Of a stretch of 64,000 nt of DNA, positions 16,072 through 25,132 are shown piece after piece; positions within the stretch are counted from its first letter, which is position 1, and each line of letters begins with the position of its first letter. The position numbers and the translations under genes were made by a program. The notes beneath the pieces were generated by a model. That model made no database searches. It was not told the origin of the DNA and saw nothing but the letters and a program-made list of their open reading frames with translations. Source of the DNA: Paenibacillaceae bacterium (GTDB lineage Bacteria > Bacillota > Clostridia > Lachnospirales > Lachnospiraceae); the NCBI GenBank assembly GCA_015057705.1, contig SVDU01000014.1, positions 62,001 through 126,000 on the forward strand, read 5' to 3'.

Positions 16072-18282
16072 ATGCCAATCATTTATCATCAACAAGCAAA
16101 AGAGTTTCATCTGTATAACCAGTCTGTCAGTTATATCATTCAGATTATGGGAAACGGCCAGCTGGGCAATCTGTATTATGGAAAACGAATCAGGGACCGG
16201 GAGTCGTTTGAGTATCTTTTCGAAACAGGTGAGCGTCCCCATGCTGCAATCAGCTGCCCTTATCCCGTCAATTTATGCCTGCAGTATACGAAACAGGAGT
16301 ATCCTGCATATGGAACCGGAGATTACCGGTACGGTGCGTACAGTGTAAGACAGGAGAACGGCAGCAGGACTACAAACTTTACTTATGCCGAGCATAACAT
16401 CTGCAACGGCAAGCCTTCCATTGAACCCCTTCCTTCTACTTATACGGAAGATGATTCAGAAGCATGTACGTTAACAATCCGGCTTCATGATGATCTCATT
16501 GATACTGATCTGATCCTCACTTACACCATATATGAAGAGCGACCGGTGATAACAAGAAATGCCTGTTTTAGACATAACGGAACAGAAAAAATTGTGCTGT
16601 TAAATGCCATGAGTGCAGCAGTTGATTTACCGGAATCAAACTACGATATGATTCATTTGTCAGGTGCCTGGTCCAGGGAGCGGTATGTAAAGCGGCGGCC
16701 TCTGGAACAGGGGATTCAGTCTGTCTACAGCATGCGGGGGATCAGCAGTGCGGAACATAATCCCTTTTTGGCACTGGCGGAAAAAAACGCCACAGAAGGA
16801 AGCGGAACTGTTTACGGATTCAGCCTGGTCTACAGTGGAAGTTATCTTGCCCAGGCAGAGGTCTGCTCTCATGATACAACCAGGGTCCTAATGGGAATCC
16901 ATCCGGATACCTTTGAATGGCCTTTAAAAACCGGGGAATCATTTCAGACACCGGAACTTGTTATGGTATACAGCGATCAGGGACTGTCTTACATGAGTCA
17001 GGTATACCACAGACTTTACAGAACAAGACTTGCCAGAGGATACTGGAGAGACCGGGAGCGGCCTGTGCTTTTAAATAACTGGGAAGCCACCTATATGGAT
17101 TTTGACGAAGAGAAGATTCTTTCCATTGCAAGAAAAGCAAAGGAGACAGGGGTGGAGCTGTTTGTGCTTGATGACGGCTGGTTTGGCGACCGCAGTGACG
17201 ATGACCGCAGTCTGGGAGACTGGTATGTTAATAAGGAGAAGCTTCCGGGAGGCATATCCGGGTTATCAGAAAAGATCGAGGCCATGGGACTTAAGTTTGG
17301 TTTATGGATCGAACCGGAGATGGTCAATAAAAACAGCAGATTCTATGAGGCTCATCCAGACTGGATAATATCCGCTCCAGGGCGTTATGAAACACCAAGC
17401 AGACAGCAGCATGTGCTGGACTTTTCCAGAAGTGAAATTGTGGATTCTGTATACCAGATGTTAAAAGATGTGATAGAAGGAGCAAAAATATCTTACATTA
17501 AATGGGATATGAACCGTTATATTACAGAATGCTTTTCACGGGGCGGGGGTAAGGATGAGCAGGGAATGGTAATGCATAAATACATTCTGGGAGTTTATGA
17601 TCTTTACAGCCGATTAATTCATGATTTTCCACAGATTTTGTTTGAGTCCTGTGCCAGCGGAGGAGCCAGATTTGATCCGGGAATACTTTATTATGCGCCT
17701 CAGGCGTGGTGCAGTGATAATACAGATGCCATCGACCGGTTGAAAATTCAGTATGGAACCAGCATGGTTTACCCTGTATCCAGTATTGGAGCTCATATAT
17801 CAGCTGTTCCAAATCACCAGATTCACCGGATTACACCATTGAATACCAGGGGAAATGCAGCATTCTTTGGAGCCTTTGGATATGAGCTTGATTTAAATCA
17901 TTTAAGTGAGGAAGAAGTTCAGCTGGTAAAAGAGCAGATTGATATTTATAAAAAGAATCGAAAACTTTTGCACCAGGGTACATTTTACCGGCTGAAAAGT
18001 CCATTTGAAGGAAATGAAACTGCCTGGATGGTAGTATCTGAGGACCAGAAACAGGCGATTGCCGCTTATTATCAGACCTTAAATCCGGCCAATGCAGGGT
18101 GGCTCAGATTAAAATTTGCCGGACTTGGTGAAGATGTGCTTTATGAAGTAACTGTTGAAGGCGATACAGGGGAGTATTATGGAAGTGAGCTGATGCACGC
18201 AGGACTTCCCATAAACAGAAACCGTTTCTTTAAGGAAACAGGCGATTTTGCTTCCCTTCTTTTCTTTTTAAATGAAAAATGA
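16072..18282 (+). CDS. Alpha-galactosidase, glycoside hydrolase family 36
   Basis: 736 residues from the ATG at 16072, chosen for AAAGGAG upstream; an earlier in-frame ATG overlaps the permease. An N-terminal beta-sandwich is followed by a TIM barrel with FVLDDGWFG, KFGLWIEPEMVN and YIKWDMNRY. The nucleophile is D479 in that last motif. The acid/base is D549 in WCSDNTDAID, close to positions known for lactic-acid-bacterial enzymes. No signal peptide is visible, so it acts in the cytoplasm on imported raffinose, stachyose or melibiose. It is the second, mechanistically unrelated alpha-galactosidase of the locus. Confidence 0.94.
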   Translation: MPIIYHQQAKEFHLYNQSVSYIIQIMGNGQLGNLYYGKRIRDRESFEYLFETGERPHAAISCPYPVNLCLQYTKQEYPAYGTGDYRYGAYSVRQENGSRTTNFTYAEHNICNGKPSIEPLPSTYTEDDSEACTLTIRLHDDLIDTDLILTYTIYEERPVITRNACFRHNGTEKIVLLNAMSAAVDLPESNYDMIHLSGAWSRERYVKRRPLEQGIQSVYSMRGISSAEHNPFLALAEKNATEGSGTVYGFSLVYSGSYLAQAEVCSHDTTRVLMGIHPDTFEWPLKTGESFQTPELVMVYSDQGLSYMSQVYHRLYRTRLARGYWRDRERPVLLNNWEATYMDFDEEKILSIARKAKETGVELFVLDDGWFGDRSDDDRSLGDWYVNKEKLPGGISGLSEKIEAMGLKFGLWIEPEMVNKNSRFYEAHPDWIISAPGRYETPSRQQHVLDFSRSEIVDSVYQMLKDVIEGAKISYIKWDMNRYITECFSRGGGKDEQGMVMHKYILGVYDLYSRLIHDFPQILFESCASGGARFDPGILYYAPQAWCSDNTDAIDRLKIQYGTSMVYPVSSIGAHISAVPNHQIHRITPLNTRGNAAFFGAFGYELDLNHLSEEEVQLVKEQIDIYKKNRKLLHQGTFYRLKSPFEGNETAWMVVSEDQKQAIAAYYQTLNPANAGWLRLKFAGLGEDVLYEVTVEGDTGEYYGSELMHAGLPINRNRFFKETGDFASLLFFLNEK

Positions 18283-18307
18283 TATAAGTAGAAAAATATT
18301 TACATAT

Positions 18308-18340
18308 AAAGTCCGGATCCCAGTGGTTCGGACTTTATTA
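18308..18340 (+). terminator. Terminator of the importer-GH36 operon
   Basis: AAAGTCCG (18308-18315) pairs with CGGACTTT (18329-18336), extended inward by weak pairs, with the T-run supplied by CTTTATT. Confidence 0.75.
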
Positions 18341-18383
18341 ATGTAATATTTTACATTATTTTATCTGGAATCTGGTGATAATG

Positions 18384-18412
18384 TTGAAAAATATTTCAGC
18401 GCATGCTATAAT
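18384..18412 (+). promoter_or_regulatory. Promoter of the YheO-type regulator
   Basis: TTGAAA (18384-18389) and a consensus TATAAT (18407-18412) with 17-base spacing, about 50 bases before the start codon. Confidence 0.7.
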
Positions 18413-18463
18413 TCTATAAAATTATGGGTGTTTCCTCATATAGCTGAATAGAGGAGGGTTTCA

Positions 18464-19144
18464 ATGAAGGATTATAATGTGCATTTAACGTTGATTGATC
18501 GGATTATACTTGATTCCTATAAGGTTTTACTGGAAGGGCTGGCGGATTATCTGGGCAGCGGTTATGAGATGGTGTTACACAGTCTGGAAGATACGGAGCA
18601 TTCGGTAATAAAAATCATTAATGGCCATCATACCGGGCGGGCAGAGGGGATGCCTATTACGGATCTGGCACTCCAGATGCTGGAGCAGATTAAAAAAGAA
18701 GGTGAAAAGGGTTACATTTCTTATTTTACAAAGAATAAGAAGGGAGAACCATTAAAATCAACCACAATTGTGGTGAGGGGAGAGGAAAGCCGGATTATCG
18801 GTCTTCTTTGCATTAATTTTTATTTAAATACTAATTTTTCAGAGATTCTTTCCGGTTTTATACCAGACATTACATCCCGTGCCCAGGTAAAAACTGAGAC
18901 ATTTGCCAGCAATCTGGATGAACTGATTTACAGTAAGGTTTCGGAGGTACGCAGCGAAGTGATGGAGAACGACCAGATTCTGCCATCACTTAAAAATAAA
19001 GAGATTATTAATATACTGTGCCAGCAGGGGGTCTTTACTCTAAAGGATGCTGTGGTTAAAGTTGCGGAGTATCTGGACATTTCTAAGAATACCGTGTACA
19101 TGCATATTAGAAATGCCGGAGTTGTTACGGATAAAGAAAAATGA
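18464..19144 (+). CDS. YheO/DauR-type PAS-like regulator with C-terminal HTH
   Basis: 226 residues. The N-terminal YheO PAS-like domain (about 10-125) includes YEMVLHSLEDTEHSVIKIING and GLLCINFYLN. A C-terminal helix-turn-helix (about 170-222) includes GVFTLKDAVVKVAEYLDISKNTVYMHIR. DauR of this family responds to D-arginine pathway metabolites in Pseudomonas; the ligand here is unknown. It directly precedes an amino-acid symporter and both L-serine dehydratase subunits, so it most likely controls amino-acid, perhaps serine, utilisation. GAGGAGGG precedes the ATG. Confidence 0.85.
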   Translation: MKDYNVHLTLIDRIILDSYKVLLEGLADYLGSGYEMVLHSLEDTEHSVIKIINGHHTGRAEGMPITDLALQMLEQIKKEGEKGYISYFTKNKKGEPLKSTTIVVRGEESRIIGLLCINFYLNTNFSEILSGFIPDITSRAQVKTETFASNLDELIYSKVSEVRSEVMENDQILPSLKNKEIINILCQQGVFTLKDAVVKVAEYLDISKNTVYMHIRNAGVVTDKEK

Positions 19145-19178
19145 ATAAATCTTAATTGAGGAATGATAAAGATTAGAG

Positions 19179-19236
19179 AAATGTCCTGCGTTGTTTGTTA
19201 AAATAAACAAAAAATAATGCAGGACATTTTATTTTT
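19179..19236 (+). terminator. Terminator after the YheO-type gene
   Basis: AAATGTCCTGC (19179-19189) pairs with GCAGGACATTT (19219-19229), with an inner TTGTTTGTT/AACAAA hairpin, followed by TATTTTTT. It separates regulator and symporter transcripts. Confidence 0.8.
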
Positions 19237-19256
19237 TGCTGTATCGCACAAAAATA

Positions 19257-19285
19257 TTGCATTTATTAAATTTTTATGATAAAAT
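19257..19285 (+). promoter_or_regulatory. Promoter of the symporter-sdaAB-sdaAA operon
   Basis: TTGCAT (19257-19262) and TAAAAT (19280-19285) with 17-base spacing, about 65 bases before the symporter start. Confidence 0.65.
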
Positions 19286-19349
19286 AAATTACACTGATAC
19301 GAAGAGAAGTAAAAAATATTTTATTCACCAATGAAAGGGAGGTATTGAA

Positions 19350-20549
19350 ATGGAAAAAAGTAAAAAGAAACTTGGACTTGTACCCAAATTAATCATTGCC
19401 ATCATCATCGGAATTCTGTTGGGACTGTATTCTCCAAGCTTTGTCATCTCCATTTTGATAACAGCAGCAGATTTATTTAAACAGTTTTTAATGTTTATCA
19501 TTCCGCTAATGGTTGTTGCATTTGTAACTATGGGTATTGCGGATTTGTCACAGGGGGCAGGTAAGCTGTTAGCATTTACAGCGGGAATATCCTATACATC
19601 TACCCTGATTGCAGGAAGTGCTGCATATTTTGTAGCCAGCAGCTTTTTCCCAACTTTTGTTAATGAGGAAGTGGTTTCTAAAGTTGCCGCTGCCAGTGAC
19701 AGAGCCATAGAAGGGTATTTCTCCCTGACCATCACTCCTCTGCTTGAGACTACTGCAGCAGTTGTATTGGCATTCGTTCTGGGTGTTTCAATCAGTACGA
19801 TGAGAGGAAAGGAAATTGGAGACACGCTTTATAATGTATTTAAAGATTTATCTGAAATTATTACCAAGGTATTAAACCGCATCATAATTCCACTTCTTCC
19901 TATGTATATCTGCGGTACTTTTGCAAAGATGACTTATCAGGGAACTACATTTGCAATCATGTCCGTACTTTGGAAGGTATTCCTTGTTGTTATAATTTTG
20001 CATCTTCTTTACCTTTTAATAGCATTTACATTTGCAGGAACCGTAACAAAACGAAATCCTATTACCATGATGAAAAATCAGATTCCAGGATATTTAACGG
20101 CTATCGGTACCCAGTCTTCCGCTGCTACCATTCCGGTTAATATTAAATGTGCGGAAAGCAACGGAATTTCCGAGGAAATCCGTAATTTCGTAGTTCCGTT
20201 ATGTGCCAACATTCATATGGCAGGTTCCATGATTACCATTACCTGCTGCGTGACAGCCACTTTATTAATCTACGGAATGCCTCATGGTTTCCTTACACTG
20301 TTTCCATTTATCTGCGTGCTGGGAGTTGCTTTAGTTGCATCTCCGGGAGCTCCGGGCGGTTCTATCTTTACTGCTACTCCATTTTTCCCAATCGTCGGAA
20401 TTCCGGCAGTGGGAGATATTGCCAGCCTTTTACAGGCAATGTATATTGCACAGGACAGTTTTGGAACAGCCTGCAATGTATCCGGTGATAATGCAATCAG
20501 TGCACTGGTAGAATCCTACTACCGTAAATACATTAAAAAAGAAAAATAG
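19350..20549 (+). CDS. Dicarboxylate/amino acid:cation symporter (DAACS family)
   Basis: 399 residues with about eight membrane helices plus re-entrant loops. The family features visible are a serine-containing TQSSAATIPVNI loop (the TQSSxAT re-entrant motif), an NIHMAGSMITI segment and a GAPGGSIFTATPFFPIVGIP stretch before the last helix. Members carry glutamate, aspartate, serine or threonine with Na+ or H+ (GltP, SstT). Because sdaAB and sdaAA follow within 30 bases in the same direction, serine or threonine import is the best guess. GGGAGG precedes the ATG. Confidence 0.9.
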   Translation: MEKSKKKLGLVPKLIIAIIIGILLGLYSPSFVISILITAADLFKQFLMFIIPLMVVAFVTMGIADLSQGAGKLLAFTAGISYTSTLIAGSAAYFVASSFFPTFVNEEVVSKVAAASDRAIEGYFSLTITPLLETTAAVVLAFVLGVSISTMRGKEIGDTLYNVFKDLSEIITKVLNRIIIPLLPMYICGTFAKMTYQGTTFAIMSVLWKVFLVVIILHLLYLLIAFTFAGTVTKRNPITMMKNQIPGYLTAIGTQSSAATIPVNIKCAESNGISEEIRNFVVPLCANIHMAGSMITITCCVTATLLIYGMPHGFLTLFPFICVLGVALVASPGAPGGSIFTATPFFPIVGIPAVGDIASLLQAMYIAQDSFGTACNVSGDNAISALVESYYRKYIKKEK

Positions 20550-20578
20550 AATTACACGCTTTGAAAGGAGCAATTAAT

Positions 20579-21247
20579 ATGCCGTCAATCAGTATATTTG
20601 ATGTGATCGGTCCCAATATGGTAGGACCGTCAAGCTCCCATACGGCTGGAGCCGTAGCCATCGCACTTCTGGTAAAAAAATTATTTCCTGGCTCTGTGAA
20701 AGAGGTTGAATTCGTATTATACGGTTCTTTTGCCAGGACTTACAAGGGGCACGGTACAGACCGTGCCCTGCTGGGAGGAATGCTGGGATTTGAGACTCAC
20801 GATTTGAGAATTAAGAATTCTTTTCAACTGGCAGAAGAACAGGGACTTATTTATTCCTTTGTTACCAATGAAAAAGAAACAGAAGTTCATCCAAATACCG
20901 TGGAGATTCATTTGACCGGCACAGATGGGGCTTTTATGTCCGTAAGAGGAGTTTCTATCGGCGGCGGTAAGGTAAAAATTGTTAAAATCAATGGCGTCGA
21001 TGTTGATTTTACAGGAGAGTACTCCACTCTGGTAATCCGGCATTTGGACTATCCCGGGATGGTGGCCTATATCGCTACCTGCTTAAGTGAAAGAAATGTA
21101 AACATTGCATTTATGCGTTTGTACCGGGAAAAGAAGGGGGCTACTGCCTATTCTGTAGTGGAATCAGATGAAGAGATTCCCCAGGAGCTGCTTGAAAAAC
21201 TGCGGGAACATGAAAAAGTTGAAGATGTAATGCTGATTCAGGTTTAG
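20579..21247 (+). CDS. sdaAB: L-serine dehydratase, Fe-S dependent, beta subunit
   Basis: 222 residues from the ATG at 20579, eight bases after AAAGGAG; an in-frame TTG at 20561 is rejected. The N-terminal domain begins ISIFDVIGPNMVGPSSSHTAGA, the SDH-beta signature. The C-terminal ACT-like domain (about 145-220) has DYPGMVAYIATCLSERNVNIAFMRLYR. It pairs with the following alpha subunit to deaminate L-serine to pyruvate and ammonia, feeding the pyruvate formate-lyase route. Confidence 0.95.
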   Translation: MPSISIFDVIGPNMVGPSSSHTAGAVAIALLVKKLFPGSVKEVEFVLYGSFARTYKGHGTDRALLGGMLGFETHDLRIKNSFQLAEEQGLIYSFVTNEKETEVHPNTVEIHLTGTDGAFMSVRGVSIGGGKVKIVKINGVDVDFTGEYSTLVIRHLDYPGMVAYIATCLSERNVNIAFMRLYREKKGATAYSVVESDEEIPQELLEKLREHEKVEDVMLIQV

Positions 21248-21255
21248 GAGGAGCT

Positions 21256-22131
21256 ATGGATTTTATTTCAGGACAAGAATTACTGCAATTATGCGAAGAG
21301 AATGGCTGCCCGATTTCCGATATCATGATTCAACGTGAAATCAGTGAATATGGCGCTTCTTCAGAAGAAATAATGGGGCGAATGAAGGAAGCTTATCGAA
21401 TCATGAAAGAAGCCTGTCATAAGCCGTTAGACGAACCGGTTCCCTCCATTGGAGGCCTCATCGGGGGAGAGGCGAAAAAGGTAAGGGACAGAAGACGTCA
21501 GGGAAAGTCCATATGCGGAAGTATGCTTTCCAAAGCAATTACTTATTCTCTGGCGGTTCTTGAAGTGAATGCTTCCATGGGTCTGATCGTGGCAGCGCCC
21601 ACAGCCGGAAGCTCCGGAGTCCTTCCCGGTCTTTTGCTTGCATTAGAGGAGGAGTTTTCCCTTGATGATGAGCAGATCATATCCGGTCTTTTTACAGCAA
21701 GTGCCATCGGGTACCTGATTATGAGGAATGCTTCCGTAGCAGGTGCTCAGGCGGGCTGTCAGGCTGAGGTGGGGGCAGCCTCTGCCATGGCAGCTGCAGC
21801 AGCAGCCGAAATCATGGGCGGAACGCCACAGCAATGCATGGATGCAGCCTCCGCAGCACTTGTTAATTTACTGGGATTAGTCTGTGATCCGGTAGCAGGA
21901 CTGGTGGAATGTCCATGCCAGAGCCGTAATGTAATCGGTGCTTCCAATGCCCTGGTCTGTGCGGAAATGGCTCTGGCCGGAATCCGGCAGCTGATACCAT
22001 TTGACCAGATGGTGGATACCATGATGACAGTTGGACGTTCTATTCCGTTTGAATTAAGAGAAACGGCACTGGGAGGGTGTGCAGCAACAGAAGCTGCCTG
22101 CGCCAAAACCTGCCAGATCTTTAAAAATTAA
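21256..22131 (+). CDS. sdaAA: L-serine dehydratase, Fe-S dependent, alpha subunit
   Basis: 291 residues, standard for the separate alpha subunit of clostridial and Bacillus serine dehydratases. Key segments are the GSSGVLPGLLLALEEEF loop, an alanine-rich AMAAAAAAEIMGG helix and the cluster-binding CDPVAGLVECPCQSRN (about 213-228). A further cysteine-rich GGCAATEAACAKTC end completes the [4Fe-4S] ligands. It is oxygen-sensitive like other enzymes of this window. It starts eight bases after sdaAB with a GGAGG site and ends the operon. Confidence 0.95.
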   Translation: MDFISGQELLQLCEENGCPISDIMIQREISEYGASSEEIMGRMKEAYRIMKEACHKPLDEPVPSIGGLIGGEAKKVRDRRRQGKSICGSMLSKAITYSLAVLEVNASMGLIVAAPTAGSSGVLPGLLLALEEEFSLDDEQIISGLFTASAIGYLIMRNASVAGAQAGCQAEVGAASAMAAAAAAEIMGGTPQQCMDAASAALVNLLGLVCDPVAGLVECPCQSRNVIGASNALVCAEMALAGIRQLIPFDQMVDTMMTVGRSIPFELRETALGGCAATEAACAKTCQIFKN

Positions 22132-22147
22132 TAAAATTATATGGTAG

Positions 22148-22180
22148 AGAAGGATCGGTCGTTGGGATTGATCCTTTTCT
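22148..22180 (+). terminator. Terminator of the serine-utilisation operon
   Basis: AAGGATC (22150-22156) pairs with GATCCTT (22170-22176), with a 13-base loop and following TTTCTT. Confidence 0.7.
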
Positions 22181-22206
22181 TATTTCCAATTTTTATCTGA
22201 CAAAAT

Positions 22207-22242
22207 AAAATAGTTGCGAGTGCAACTATTTTGTGATATGCT
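22207..22242 (+). promoter_or_regulatory. MarR operator over the promoter of the MarR-MATE operon
   Basis: A perfect inverted repeat, AAAATAGTTGC-GAGT-GCAACTATTTT (22207-22232). It overlaps a promoter with TTGCGA (22214-22219), 17 bases, then TATGCT (22237-22242). The TAGTTGC...GCAACTA core is typical of autoregulated MarR genes, so the downstream MarR protein probably binds here. Confidence 0.75.
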
Positions 22243-22298
22243 GTTTTTGAATTATTGCTTTTGTATGTACGTGTTTAAACACCAGGAGGTGAATAAAA

Positions 22299-22748
22299 TT
22301 GGATAAACACAGGGAAATCGGGAAATATATTTCCATCCTCCAAAGGCTGAATAATATGTTTTACGCAAACCGATTATCTTCTTTTCAGATAGGCTGTGGA
22401 CAACAGTTTTTTTTATTGCAGATTTTTAATCATCCGGGAATGAATCTTCATGAACTGGCGTTAAACGGAAATTATGATAAGGCGACAGCGACCAGGGCAG
22501 TAAAAAAGCTGGAAGAAGAGGGATATGTGCGGACGGAGACCGAAGAAGTGGATAAACGGATACGGAGAATCTATTTAACTGACCGGGCAAAACCGGTTGT
22601 AGAAAAGACCCAGGAGTGTGTAGATGAATGGGCGGAAATAATTTTAGAAGGACTTACTGGCGATGAGCGTAAAGAAGCAGAGCAGCTGCTCATCCGAATG
22701 GCGGATAATGCACATCGCTTTAACAGCAGGCAAAAAGGAAAGGAATGA
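22299..22748 (+). CDS. MarR-family transcriptional regulator
   Basis: 149 residues starting at a TTG (22299) eight bases after AGGAGGT. The winged helix is well conserved: GMNLHELALNGNYDKATATRAVKKLEEEGYVRTETEEVDKRIRRIYLTDRA (about 48-98) contains the recognition helix and the DxR wing. The protein dimerises through its terminal helices. Its stop overlaps the ATG of the MATE gene (ATGA), so it probably represses both genes and is released by a toxic ligand. Confidence 0.93.
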   Translation: MDKHREIGKYISILQRLNNMFYANRLSSFQIGCGQQFFLLQIFNHPGMNLHELALNGNYDKATATRAVKKLEEEGYVRTETEEVDKRIRRIYLTDRAKPVVEKTQECVDEWAEIILEGLTGDERKEAEQLLIRMADNAHRFNSRQKGKE

Positions 22749-24142
22749 CATACTTTATGGAACACAACAAGATAAATCAGGGGGGAAATCCCCTGGGCTA
22801 TAAACCAATTGGACATCTGCTGATGCAGTTTGCTCTCCCTGCGATTATCGCCATGCTGGTAAACTCAATTTATAATATTGTAGATCAGATTTTTATCGGA
22901 CAGGGTATCGGTTATCTGGGCAATGCAGCTACTACCATTGCATTTCCCATTGTTACTATTATTTTAGCAGTTTCTACCCTCCTGGGAGCAGGCGGAAGCG
23001 CATATGCTGCCATTAAGCTTGGGGAAAAGAAGGAAGAGGAAGCGCAGAAAACCCTGGGAACTGTTACAGTACTTACGCTTATATTCAGTGCAGTGGTTGT
23101 GGCTGCAGGCTTTTTATTTTTAGATCCCATGTTAAAGATTTTTGGTGCTACGGCTAATACCATGGTGTATGCAAGAGAGTATACTTCTGTAATTCTGATT
23201 GGTACTCCGTTTAATATGCTGGCGGTGGTTCTTAGCAATATGGCTAGAACTGACGGCAGCCCGTCGCTGTCTATGTACGCTATGCTGGTGGGTGCATTTT
23301 TAAATACCATACTGGACCCGATTTATATTTTTGTTTTTAAATGGGGGGTTACGGGAGCTGCGATTGCAACTATCACTTCCCAGATTATCTCAGCAGTGGT
23401 TCTAATCGTATATTTTATGAAAAAAGGTAAAAATATGCGTTTTAATAAACAAACCATGATTGTTGATATGGAAATATGCCGCCTTGCACTTCCGCTTGGA
23501 ATATCAAGTTTTATTACACAGGTTGCTTCTACTATCTTACAGGTTGTCATGAATAATTCTCTGGTGTATTATGGTAATCAGAACGCTGTAGGCGGCGATG
23601 TTGCACTGAGTGCTATGGGAATTGTCAACAAGATCGGTATGATTTTAGTTTCTATCTGCCTTGGAATTGGAATTGGATCACAGCCTATTTTTGGATTTAA
23701 TAAAGGTGCTGGTCAGCCAAAGAGGGTGAAAAAAACATTTCTGGTCGCTGCATTATCTGCAACCAGTGTGGCATTGTTTGGCTGGCTGATCTGCCAGATT
23801 TTCCCAGGGGCCATTTTAGGACTGTTCGGAACTCAGGATCCTCAGTTTAATATATTTGCTGAGCGATGCTTAAGGATTTACATGCTTGGCATATTTACAG
23901 CAGGTTTTCAGGTTGTCAGTACCAGCTATTTCCAGTCAACGGGACAGCCATTTAAAGCATCTGTTTTGTCTATGCTTCGTCAGCTTTTATTATTAATACC
24001 GCTGATTCTGATTCTGCCACTTCGCTTTGGACTGGACGGAATTTTATATGCAGGGCCTACGGCAGATATTATATCAGCAATAGTGGTCAGTCAGTTTATC
24101 ATTCATGAATTAAGGAAATTAGACAAAGCCTGTAAGGCCTGA
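22745..24142 (+). CDS. MATE-family multidrug/Na+ efflux protein
   Basis: 465 residues with twelve predicted membrane helices in two related halves. Characteristic segments are LLMQFALPAIIAMLVNSIYNIVDQIFIGQG at the N-terminus and GIGSQPIFGFNKGAGQPKRVKK opening the second half. MATE proteins export cationic drugs using Na+ or H+. The ATG at 22745 overlaps the MarR stop; another in-frame ATG at 22757 is an alternative. Coupling with MarR indicates inducible export. Confidence 0.92.
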   Translation: MTYFMEHNKINQGGNPLGYKPIGHLLMQFALPAIIAMLVNSIYNIVDQIFIGQGIGYLGNAATTIAFPIVTIILAVSTLLGAGGSAYAAIKLGEKKEEEAQKTLGTVTVLTLIFSAVVVAAGFLFLDPMLKIFGATANTMVYAREYTSVILIGTPFNMLAVVLSNMARTDGSPSLSMYAMLVGAFLNTILDPIYIFVFKWGVTGAAIATITSQIISAVVLIVYFMKKGKNMRFNKQTMIVDMEICRLALPLGISSFITQVASTILQVVMNNSLVYYGNQNAVGGDVALSAMGIVNKIGMILVSICLGIGIGSQPIFGFNKGAGQPKRVKKTFLVAALSATSVALFGWLICQIFPGAILGLFGTQDPQFNIFAERCLRIYMLGIFTAGFQVVSTSYFQSTGQPFKASVLSMLRQLLLLIPLILILPLRFGLDGILYAGPTADIISAIVVSQFIIHELRKLDKACKA

Positions 24143-24163
24143 TAAGCTTTTAGCGGAAGGAGA

Positions 24164-25060
24164 ATGGCAGCCGTGAGTCTGAAGATACAAATGACAAAAT
24201 TTTTAGCAGGGTCTGGAAATGCAGAAAAAAAGTTAGAAGCCAAGCTTTTGTCCCCTCCTCGGGGCGGCAATGTCATTGACCGGGATCATTTTAATAAAAA
24301 GATCCGGGTGAAGGAGTGGAGCGTAGACGGATTCGGGGGAGTCACCATTAACGGCAGCTATACCAGCCAAAAGCATATTTTAATGCTGCCGGGCGGTGCA
24401 TATTCCCTGGAACCCTCCCGCCGTTATCTGGAACTTTCAGAATATTTTGCTCTTTCTCATCAGATGAAGGTTACAATTCCGTTTTGCCCATTGTCACCGG
24501 AATATACATCTATAGAAGTACATCAATATCTGCTTCATGTTTACAGTCGCCTTGTTAAGGAATATAAGGAAGATCAATTCTTTTTCTGGGGAGATTTTTC
24601 AGGAGGCGGTCTGGCTCTTTCTTTTTTACAGGAGCTCAGGGATATTAATAATTTACCGCTGCCAGCTAAAACTGCAGTAATATCGCCATGGTTAGATATC
24701 GCTCTGGAGAACCCACTGATTAAGATAGCTAAAAAGGCAGATGTTCTCCTTCCGGTAGAAACGCTAAAGCAAACGGGAATCCGTTACCGGGGCTCCCTGG
24801 CTTCCGATCATCCCTTTGTTTCTCCTATCTATGGAGACTGGGACAATCTGGGTAAAATTCTGATATTTTCTGGAACGGAAGATATTATGACTCCGGATTG
24901 TGATTTGCTTGCAGAAAAGGCGGGTAGTTTTAAGGGAACAGAACTGATTTATAAAAAAGGAGCTGGCATGTTCCATAATTGGATTTTAATACCCTGCAGA
25001 GAGACAGATGCTACATTAGATTTAATTGCTTCTTATTTTCTTGATGAGGGAGAAATTTAA
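24164..25060 (+). CDS. Alpha/beta-hydrolase fold protein (HSL/acetyl-esterase type)
   Basis: 298 residues. The oxyanion region reads MLPGGAYSLEPS (74-85) where relatives have HGGG. The nucleophile elbow is GDFSGGGLAL, placing Ser146; most relatives have GDSAGG. SGTEDIMTPDCD carries the probable acid and GMFHNW the histidine. The triad is therefore complete and the protein is probably an esterase with an unknown substrate. It starts 21 bases after the MATE gene with GGAAGGAG upstream, so it may belong to the same operon and act on the exported compound class. Confidence 0.82.
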   Translation: MAAVSLKIQMTKFLAGSGNAEKKLEAKLLSPPRGGNVIDRDHFNKKIRVKEWSVDGFGGVTINGSYTSQKHILMLPGGAYSLEPSRRYLELSEYFALSHQMKVTIPFCPLSPEYTSIEVHQYLLHVYSRLVKEYKEDQFFFWGDFSGGGLALSFLQELRDINNLPLPAKTAVISPWLDIALENPLIKIAKKADVLLPVETLKQTGIRYRGSLASDHPFVSPIYGDWDNLGKILIFSGTEDIMTPDCDLLAEKAGSFKGTELIYKKGAGMFHNWILIPCRETDATLDLIASYFLDEGEI

Positions 25061-25097
25061 AAATGAGGTTCGACCCATGGTGGCCGAACCTCATTTT
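25060..25097. terminator. Bidirectional terminator between hydrolase and mecA
   Basis: AAAATGAGGTTCG (25060-25072) and CGAACCTCATTTT (25085-25097) form a 13-bp perfect stem with a 12-base loop. A4/T4 ends serve both converging genes. Confidence 0.85.
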
Positions 25098-25132
25098 GGC
25101 TTGTGATGAAGTACTATGAACAAAGGAACGGA

